The notes under the pieces are model-generated. The model was not told the origin of the DNA. It did not search any database and worked only from the letters and a program-made list of their open reading frames with translations. DNA of 64,000 bases from assembly GCA_963855995.1 (NCBI GenBank), contig OY979716.1, positions 41,935,818-41,999,817 on the forward strand, read 5' to 3'. Of the stretch, positions 57,100 through 64,000 are shown piece after piece. Source of the DNA: Muricea muricata (lineage: Eukaryota; Cnidaria; Anthozoa; Malacalcyonacea; Plexauridae). Made by a program: the position numbers and the translations under genes. Within the stretch, counting starts at the first letter, position 1. Each line of letters begins with the position of its first letter.

Positions 57100-57737
57100 G
57101 CACAAGCCATTTTTAATGTGTTTCAAATTCTGCACACCCCTGGGTTTGAAACATTTAAATTTCAGAACATTTTCATTTATTCTGCACTGTAAGTACCCAA
57201 GCAATGTTTATTAATAAAAACTTCATACTTCAAGCCGCTTTGCGAGGTTGAGAGCCATTTCAAAATTGTCTACTTTTTTTATACACCCTGTAAAACTGCT
57301 ATTTGTTAAAATTAAAGAAAGAAAGATACTTGCGTATGCTACATTTGTAGTGCAAAAATATTTTTTTATTAGTAATAAAATATATTCAGACCACATCCGA
57401 GCAGGTATAACATATAAAAACATGCAATTCAATTGTGGCAAAATGCAGGTGGTGAAAAGCACATGTTTCCTATAAGCCCCTCACCCAAAAAGTTTGGAAA
57501 ACAAGCTCAGGCTGACAGTATGGGTGCTACCATTATGAGTCCCAAGTCCAAGCTGTGCTTTCCAATAGTGAAGAGACTGATGGATGGAACCAAGGGCCCC
57601 TTCACCATACGCAAAGCATGGCAGCATAGACACCACATTCTGCCACTAGTCTTTATTGTAGTTGTGAATGATAATGTACAACTGATTCAGATTGATAAGT
57701 TTTATTGCTGGCTAGAAGTGCTCAATCAAAGCTACAT
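57100..57737. other. Stretch with a weak ORF
   Basis: A plus-strand frame (57433-57876) includes 'MGATIMSPKSKLCFPIVKRLMDGTKGP' but runs into the inverted-repeat arm and has no recognisable domain. I do not call it a gene. Confidence 0.3.
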
Positions 57738-58323
57738 AACGAGGATAAACTTCAGGCAAACGTTTGCCTTACGGTCTTGCTTTAAACTGAAAGATGATAA
57801 CTCATTTACATTAGTTTCAACACAAACCAAAATACACAAATTAATCCTTCCACTCCCGGGCTCTCTAGCATGCTAGTGTCCGAGCCTTGTGACCTCGGAT
57901 GGGCGGTTAGAAGGTGGAAAGAAATATTATGTACTCACTTGAGCTCAAAACGACGGAGTTGAAACATTGCTTCGGTTGCGTTGATATGGCATCACAATGT
58001 AAACACCTTGTTCTCATCTTACATACGCCGGATTATCACTTTCTTGAATCAGTTTAAATACAGCAGCGTGTACAAGCATACTGCCTGTCAAGCCTAGTGT
58101 TCTTTGTATATATTCAGATCACGCAGTGAATTTATGTGTGAACTCTCAAGGCGACATGATCTTATTGTCAGCCAAGGTTACATGTGAAGAAGTGGAAGGA
58201 TTAATTTGTGTATTTTGGTTTGTGTTGAAACTAACGTAAATGAGTTATCATCTTTCAGTTTAAAGCAAGACCGTAAGGCAATGCACTTGCAAACGTTTGC
58301 CTGAAGTTGATCCTCGTTGGTTC
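57738..58323. mobile_element. Inverted-repeat element with arms of about 120 bp
   Basis: The left arm (57738-57857) and right arm (58193-58323) are inverted copies, including 'aacttcaggcaaacgtttgc' and 'caaaccaaaatacacaaatt'. The left arm lacks about 12 bp present on the right. No target duplication seen. The peptide 'RSCFKLKDDNSF' appears in both arms only because they are copies. Confidence 0.7.
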
Positions 58324-59450
58324 GAAAGTGTATTATTATTATTAAAGCTATATAAGCACTCAATAATCAACAATGATTTTTTTCCACCTGCTACATCCTT
58401 TTAAAAAGGAACTTGTACAGTACTGCTCAAAAGAAACCTAACACTGCGTTCTCGTTCCATTTGTGTTACAAAGCGTTCAAGGCGAAACTAGGAACGCGTT
58501 CCCTTTCTTTGGTGAAAACCACATTTTTGCATTGGAAAATCCTGACACCGAATGAAACCTAAGCTGCTGCAGGGTTTGGGAGTTGACAACTATGAATATT
58601 AGACTTCGTCCGGCAGCATATAATCTCAAATACTTTTAAAAAATTGTTTAAATAGCTTTGTTTTGCGTTTTTGTGTAAACTGTATATATAATTATAATTA
58701 TAATTATAATACAGGCACACAGGTCTGCTAGCTGCAAATGCATCAAAGGCATACATAGTCTGAGCATATGCACGAGCTGAAAATACAGTAGCTCTGAATT
58801 GATTGACAATAGTGCCAATGTGAAAAGATCTATTCCAATGATACGTTAAACAAACCTAAAACTACAACCTCAATGGTAATGAAAGACACGTTTATATGAT
58901 ATGATATTTACAACCGCACCGAAGGTTTTATGCAATATAGTATATATTTATTTTATGTATCGATTTTGTATTGCAGTCGGGGACTGACTTATACATATGA
59001 CATGTACTGTGGGTCAAAAACCGCTAGAGGAAAGAGGAGAATTAAAATACTTAATAATTTATATAACGCATGGATATTTTTGTCATCTCCGCTTGGACAA
59101 GAGCATCAAAATGTTTTGAAGTGTGATATTTTTGATAAAAGAACAACTGGAACAATGTGTCAGACTGTCAGTGCATTTGACTAATTCCTCAGAAACAAAT
59201 TGAATAGCCTATTCAACCCATGACCATTAGCGAAATGCATATAGCTGACTGTGTATGTTTTGTCTGATATTTCTTATCACACACCTGTATGTGATGCATA
59301 AAATAGTGTGATAGAATTATTTTGGTTCATGACTCATGCTGAAAGGCAATTACATAAAAAGCCTGGTGTGATTATGATGCACACTCTACAACTTTATTCG
59401 TCGGCGGTTGTTCAATTAGCTTTTGGGAAATTCGAAACTTTAGTAAATAC
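58324..59450. other. Gene-free stretch of 1.1 kb
   Basis: Contains an (ATAATT)n microsatellite near 58685-58712. No gene supported; the 84-codon frame at 58930 has no domain. Confidence 0.4.
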
Positions 59451-59867
59451 ATGATGGCTTATCGTGGATTACTCCATCAGCCAGCAAAGCGATTGCTGAT
59501 ATTTTTTAATGTCGATCAGACAACAGCTGATTTGGAGATGACAAAAGTAAAACATGTACTACGAGGTGACATGATCAAAGAAGGAGCAACTGTGCTTGTG
59601 GATTTTGGGAAGGAGGAGTTTGAAGCCAGTGTGGTGAAATTACATGGTAATCAATAAAAACTAAACTTACTGTATGTTTGAACATTTGCCCGTTTAACTA
59701 TTTGAATCGCTGGCGTATTAATGTTTTTATATGATCCTAGCATTCTACTAGAAGCAGAGACAGAGTTTTTGATTCAGATGTTTGGCGATGAGAACGATGA
59801 ATTCATTGACAAAGAAAATATGCCACCAAATACGCCAACTCCAGGGAAAAGGCCGATCAGCAAATAA
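59451..59867 (+). CDS. Small two-exon gene, 103 residues, unknown function
   Basis: Exon 1 is 59451-59646 from ATG ('MMAYRGLLHQPAKRLLIFFNVDQ'). Intron 59647-59751 (105 nt, gta...tag). Exon 2 is 59752-59867, ending TAA. Joined in phase (codon split G|AA) it gives 103 residues: a beta-rich N-terminal half ('GATVLVDFGKEEFEASVVKLHE') that resembles the small Tudor-like beta-barrel segment preceding BEN domains in some invertebrate proteins, and an acidic tail with 'DKENMPPNTPTPGKRPISK', a likely phosphorylation/degradation-type region. AATAAA overlaps the stop. Function unknown; the BEN-like reading is a guess. Confidence 0.55.
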
Positions 59868-60240
59868 AAAAATACAAAGAAGGCAAAATCCGTGTCGCCA
59901 AAGGGAGGAATAAAGCGAACCTAACCTGAAGAATCTGGACAATCAAAAGCAAAAAAACCAAAGAACGTACATGTGTAGTCCAAATTCTTTCAAATGGTAT
60001 TTATGTGCGTTAATGTACTGTCTGTAATTAAATAGGTAGATAATCCAAGTGAGAATATTATTATTTACAACTTTTAAAGGGCATTGGCAATAAAAAATTT
60101 TATTGTTTCATGCGAAAGAGCATGAAAAATTAAGCTAATTGGCCATTTACTGTAATAGACTATCTCTATTAGTTCCGAAGTTATTTGCAAAAATGTGCAA
60201 AATATAAACTGCTGATTCAGCAAAAGTTGTGACGTCACTA
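59868..60240. other. Spacer before the Tigger element
   Basis: Contains the presumed 3' UTR of the small gene. The TA target of the following element is at 60239-60240. Confidence 0.35.
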
Positions 60241-60304
60241 CAGTCGAACCCCGTTAATACGGTCACCAACGGGTCGAAATAATATGGCCGTATTAACGGG
60301 GTAA
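60241..60304. repeat. Left terminus and subterminal transposase-site repeats
   Basis: The terminal CAGTCGAACCCCGTTAATACGG is followed by an inward copy at 60286-60302 (GGCCGTATTAACGGGGT). The motif matches those at the right end and probably is the CENP-B-like transposase binding site. Confidence 0.7.
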
Positions 60305-60436
60305 TATCAAATTTCAATTGTGACATAAAAGCCATGTTAAAAAATTTATTTCAAAAGCACAGCAACAACACGATACCACAATACAATTAATAACTACATA
60401 AATCATAAAAAGTTTTAAGTAATGTTAACGAAACAC

Positions 60437-62070
60437 TCAGGATTTGGTAAAAAAATCAGTGACTTTTGATTGCCTTTTCTTTGTCTCCAGCCAATCATTC
60501 TGCGTTCGAAAAATCACTTTGGAAAGTTCGTTTGCCGTATCAATGTTTCCCTTTGACTGCAAAAACTGTAAAGCATCTTCAAGGTTTGCTACAGCTTCCT
60601 TATACGAAGATACTTTTAAACTTGCCACTGCAACTTCTTCCTCATCATAATCATCATTTGCATTGTTGTCATCATCGCTGTCGTTGATATCAATAGTTGC
60701 CTGGTTCACGTTCAAATCGCTAAAGAAACTGACTTCCCAATTGTCTGGTAATTCTTTGCAAACTGGTGGGTCATGGCACCCGGATACTGCTTCTTTAATG
60801 CCTATAGCGTTTACTCCACTCGCTTGATGGGCCATGTCCTCGACATTGCTAATTTCACTCTGAAGTTCAGCGAAAGGGTCAACATCACTGTTTGCCACCT
60901 CAAGGGCATTGAGTTCACCTTCTGAAGTAAGTATGCCCGCCTTGATGAAACATTTAACAACTGTTGATTCTGAAACATCGTTCCATGCCATCGCAGTCCA
61001 TCGCATTGCTTGCAAAACATCGATTGACTTACAAACTTCGAATGCAGAAGAACATTCATCGATTTTGCTAACTACGTGTGTCAACAAGCACCTGTAATAC
61101 TTGAGTTTAAATGCCTGTATTATTCCGAGATCAAGTGGCTGCAAGAGAGATGTGGTGTTTGCAGGTAGAAACACGACATTTATTTGGGTAAATTTCTCAT
61201 CCAGATCTTCGGGGTGACATGGGGCATTGTCCATAAGCAAGAGGATTCTTCGATTCTGGGTTTTCAAGCGGCGATTCAGATTACTGAGAATTTTTTCCAA
61301 TATTCCACCTTCCATCCACGCTTTACGTTGATTAAAATACTGGCATGGTAATGTCGATCTATCGGCAATCCCCTTAAGGCATCTTGGGTTAGCTGACTTG
61401 CCAACGACGATAGGCTTCTCTTTGCCACCCTTGGCATTCACGAAGAAAGCACAAGTCAGTCTCTCCTTAGATTTTTTCCCACCTGTACAATTATGGGATG
61501 AATCTGCTAGTGATTTATTCGGCAAAGCCCTGAAGAATTGACCAGTTTCATCCATATTCCAGATGTTTTCTGGTTCCCATCCTTGTAAGATGTCTGGAAG
61601 TCTTTCTTTCGAGGAGTCGACCGTGGTTTTGCTTACATCTCCCGCTTCGCCAGAAATAAATCTAGCCTTGATACCGTTCCTGTTCTTGAAGCGATCTAGC
61701 CATCCGTTTGATGCTTTAAATTCAGACGGGGCTACATCTAATGCTTTTGCAATTTGCAGGGCTTTTTCTTGTAGTATCAGACCAGATATAGGGATATTCT
61801 TGCTTCTCGCTTTACGAAACCATTCCAGTAATGCGCTGTCAATTTCAACATTCTTCCCTTGTCTTGATTGTTTTGTATCGCTGCTAGCGTTAGCTTCAAA
61901 AGCTGCCACAATCTCATCTCTCTTCAGTAAAATACGTTGAATTTGAGTTCTTCCACAACTAAATTTTTCCGCCAGTTTTCTTGTGCTTTCCTGGGAATTA
62001 GCATCACTAAATTTGATTACTTCATATCGCGTTTTCAAGTCAAGTTCTTGCCGTTTACTTTTGACGACAT
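60437..62070 (-). CDS. Tigger/pogo transposase (near-intact)
   Basis: An open frame of 533 codons (62038-60437) encodes a DDD transposase. The N-terminal helix-turn-helix is 'KTRYEVIKFSDAN...STRKLAEKFSCGRTQIQRIL', followed by a CENP-B-type second domain ('LLEWFRKARSKNIPISGLILQEKALQIA'). Catalytic Asp are at residue 163 (NMDETG), 270 (LLMDNAPCH) and 303 (LQPLDLGI), numbered from the TTG at 62038. The frame has no ATG at its start. ATG 62070 lies one base out of phase across an A4 run near 62058, so either one A was lost or the assembly is wrong. The C-terminus is acidic and ends 'RQSKVTDFFTKS', a PCNA-binding (PIP) box. Confidence 0.9.
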
Positions 62071-62532
62071 GACAAACGTAGCTAGCTCAAGACAAGAAAA
62101 ATTTTGAAACCATATACCTTTTTCACACTTTCTTACATTTGTACCATAGTAACTGACATTATTTTAGTGACAATCCCCCAAACATTTCCGACAACACACA
62201 AAGACTAGGAAACATTTCATTAGCTGTTATCATTCAGCACTGAAGCAAGTAAAAACCTGTCTGCGTTTCATGCGTTATGTCGGACCTAAGTTTTAACGAA
62301 ATCGAAGTTCCCTCTTGGATTCGTGGATACCACGCATACAAAGATTACTGGCAGATCAAGATTGGAGAAGTCCTGGACATAAGGCATGAGCCACAGAATG
62401 AGCAAGACAACAATGCTATTGCTGTGATAAAAGATGGGGAAGTAGTTGGCCATATACCAAAGGGCTTAGCGAGTACAAAACAAGGGACAGCCATTGTCAA
62501 GCATTTTCTAACGAAAACAGGCTGCAAAGCTG
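61908..62532. repeat. 625-bp tandem duplication, unit A
   Basis: It spans the first part of the transposase gene, the divergent promoter and the first 85 codons of the HIRAN gene. Only two differences from unit B are seen (61995 G versus 62620 A; 62053 G versus 62678 A). Confidence 0.95.
62071..62276. promoter_or_regulatory. Divergent promoter between transposase and HIRAN gene
   Basis: A 206-bp spacer between two divergent start codons. The same spacer is repeated at 62696-62901. No TATA box is clear. Confidence 0.5.
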
Positions 62533-62555
62533 ACAATCTCATCTCTCTTCAGTAA
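62277..62555 (+). pseudogene. HIRAN-domain gene, truncated duplicate
   Basis: Identical to the start of the full gene at 62902 through residue 85 ('KTGCKA'). It then runs into duplicated transposase sequence and stops after seven foreign residues ('DNLISLQ'). The duplication boundary, not a point mutation, broke it. The HIRAN core residues are still present, so a short product is possible. Confidence 0.85.
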
Positions 62556-63157
62556 AATACGTTGAATTTGAGTTCTTCCACAACTAAATTTTTCCGCCAG
62601 TTTTCTTGTGCTTTCCTGGAAATTAGCATCACTAAATTTGATTACTTCATATCGCGTTTTCAAGTCAAGTTCTTGCCATTTACTTTTGACGACATGACAA
62701 ACGTAGCTAGCTCAAGACAAGAAAAATTTTGAAACCATATACCTTTTTCACACTTTCTTACATTTGTACCATAGTAACTGACATTATTTTAGTGACAATC
62801 CCCCAAACATTTCCGACAACACACAAAGACTAGGAAACATTTCATTAGCTGTTATCATTCAGCACTGAAGCAAGTAAAAACCTGTCTGCGTTTCATGCGT
62901 TATGTCGGACCTAAGTTTTAACGAAATCGAAGTTCCCTCTTGGATTCGTGGATACCACGCATACAAAGATTACTGGCAGATCAAGATTGGAGAAGTCCTG
63001 GACATAAGGCATGAGCCACAGAATGAGCAAGACAACAATGCTATTGCTGTGATAAAAGATGGGGAAGTAGTTGGCCATATACCAAAGGGCTTAGCGAGTA
63101 CAAAACAAGGGACAGCCATTGTCAAGCATTTTCTAACGAAAACAGGCTGCAAAGCTG
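62533..63157. repeat. 625-bp tandem duplication, unit B
   Basis: Direct copy of 61908-62532. The junction near 62528-62533 has short homology ('agctg') between the HIRAN and transposase genes. Confidence 0.95.
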
Positions 63158-63369
63158 AAGTTAAGGTTGTTGGAAATGCTGTCAATCGCGGTGGTGGATA
63201 TGGTATGGAAGTCCCGTGCATCTATAAATTTCAGGCACAGAACATATACATCGAGTTGCTCAGGAAACTTTTGGACATTGATAATAATTTATCTGTCAGA
63301 TATGAAACAAGAAAAAGACACGCAGAACAGGAAGAAAATAAAAACAGTACTGAAGCTAAACGACGTTAA
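62902..63369 (+). CDS. Stand-alone HIRAN-domain protein
   Basis: An ATG-started protein of 155 residues. The HIRAN pattern is clear: 'VPSWIRGYHAYKDYW', 'IGEVLDIRHEPQNEQDNNAIAV', 'GEVVGHIPKGLAS'. The C-terminus is helical, with a Lys/Arg/Glu-rich end ('RKRHAEQEENKN...EAKRR') that may be nuclear-targeting. In HLTF, HIRAN binds 3' ends of single-stranded DNA. It also occurs alone in mobile elements and phages. Here it lies inside Tigger termini, divergent from the transposase, so it may act on transposon ends or repair intermediates (inference). Confidence 0.85.
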   Translation: MSDLSFNEIEVPSWIRGYHAYKDYWQIKIGEVLDIRHEPQNEQDNNAIAVIKDGEVVGHIPKGLASTKQGTAIVKHFLTKTGCKAEVKVVGNAVNRGGGYGMEVPCIYKFQAQNIYIELLRKLLDIDNNLSVRYETRKRHAEQEENKNSTEAKRR

Positions 63370-63534
63370 AAAACCTTGGGTTTTTCACTTTTAACTGAAG
63401 CCAATATGTAAAGTTTTAAATGCGTTACTTTTATAATAAGAATAAAATAAGTAACATGATATAACACGGATGTCATGGTCTACATCTATGTTTGGGGTCT
63501 TAAATTATGTTTCCGTCTGTCGACACATTTAGAA

Positions 63535-63727
63535 TGTCCGTATTAACGGGGTGATTTCATTAGTTTAGGACTCGGCAATGTGGCCATTGGCCGTATTAGC
63601 GGGGTGGCCGTATTAAAGGGGTAACTTTAATATAAAATGCATTGGTGTTTCGCCGGGACCAAAAAAAGGTGACCGTATTATCGAGATGACCGTATTATCG
63701 AGGTGGCCGTAAGGCGGGGTTCCACTG
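63535..63727. repeat. Right terminus with multiple subterminal repeats
   Basis: About six copies of a CCGTATTA(A/T/G)CG(G/A)GG motif lie between 63538 and the end (for example 63538, 63590, 63609, 63672, 63689, and the terminal GGCCGTAAGGCGGGG). The left end has two. Such arrays are candidate transposase or host-factor binding sites. Confidence 0.75.
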
Positions 63728-63729
63728 TA

Positions 63730-64000
63730 GTTGGGTAAGTAGGTTTAATAAATACATAAACGAGCATAGCTCAGTTATTATTCAATCAACCTCAACAAAA
63801 TTTTGCACATGGATACTACATGACAAGACGCATCAAAAAACATTTCTAATTTTGTTGCCAAGGTAACACTGCCCTCCCCAGGCCCCTAATACGAAATTTC
63901 TATAACTTGTTGTATTTATCCACATGGGCATTTTTTTCGAACAATGATCTTCCCATTGAACTTTAGGCATGCATATGTATAGCAGACAAACTTCTGATAT
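63730..64000. other. Right flank of the window
   Basis: No gene or repeat recognised. Confidence 0.3.

Larger units (their letters stand above)
60241..63727. mobile_element. Tigger/pogo DNA transposon carrying a HIRAN gene
   Basis: The ends are CAGTCGAACCCCG (60241) and CGGGGTTCCACTG (ending 63727), inverted with one mismatch, each flanked by TA (60239-60240 and 63728-63729), as expected for the Tc1/mariner superfamily. The 3487-bp interior has a pogo/Tigger transposase on the minus strand and a HIRAN-domain gene on the plus strand, transcribed divergently from a 206-bp spacer. Motifs related to CCGTATTAACGGGG are repeated near both ends. A 625-bp internal tandem duplication disrupts one HIRAN copy. 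Confidence 0.9.

Noticed and set aside
57433-57876. 147-codon ORF as a gene
   Set aside because: Its second half is the arm of an inverted-repeat element, and the same peptide appears in the opposite arm.

Overview
The window is AT-rich eukaryotic DNA made almost entirely of decayed and nested transposable elements. I infer an early-branching marine animal (sponge- or cnidarian-like). The reasons are the element mix (ISL2EU with THAP and YqaJ genes, NeSL/R2-type LINEs, Penelope-like elements, DIRS, Crypton-type tyrosine recombinase, PIF/Harbinger with a MADF partner, Tigger), a stand-alone HIRAN-domain protein, short GT-AG introns, and copy differences that are often C-to-T or G-to-A at CpG. 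I cannot name the species. I see no rRNA, convincing tRNA or CRISPR array.

Layout. 1-2.9 kb: 3' part of a NeSL/R2-superfamily LINE with restriction-like endonuclease. 2.9-4.6 kb: two unrecognised ORF remnants, one with a Cys/His finger. 4590-8043: complete ISL2EU DNA transposon with an AT target duplication; each of its two genes carries one frameshift. 8185-8920: foldback element with a 7-bp target duplication. 8.94-10.6 kb: three-finger 5' fragment of a NeSL-like element. 10.6-15.3 kb: tandemly duplicated, unrecognised gene with a clear TATA box and a partial SET-like end. 15375-15745: palindromic MITE. 16156-20656: Gypsy element (AGTGC target duplication) inside a Harbinger-like repeat whose uninterrupted relative lies at 22.4 kb. 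23914-28268: second Gypsy, minus strand (TTCCC target duplication). 28.3-31.5 kb: gene-free. 31.5-32.8 kb: Crypton-type recombinase pseudogene. 34.6-38.1 kb: PIF/Harbinger element whose transposase is split by an AT-flanked foldback carrying two SAP-like ORFs. 38.1-40 kb: short repeats. 40.8-42.3 kb: DIRS remnant abutting a second Harbinger remnant. 43.4-45.6 kb: dead Penelope-like element with a hammerhead-like 3' motif. 46.0-48.9 kb: long inverted-repeat element. 48.9-57 kb: two complementary Penelope fragments bracketing a spliced chromodomain exon that is split by a 3-kb hAT-like foldback (8-bp target duplication). 59.45-59.87 kb: small two-exon gene. 60241-63727: Tigger/pogo element carrying a nearly intact transposase and, divergently, a HIRAN-domain gene, with a very recent 625-bp internal duplication.

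Most genes here serve element mobility: transposases, reverse transcriptases, integrases, recombinases and their DNA-binding partners. Likely non-transposon genes are the chromodomain exon, the two-exon gene at 59.45 kb and possibly the duplicated SET-like gene. The most interesting unit is the Tigger plus HIRAN element, a candidate two-gene pogo-type transposon. Next are the chromodomain exon split by hAT and the unrecognised duplicated gene at 10.6-15.3 kb. All boundaries, target duplications and identities were read by eye.
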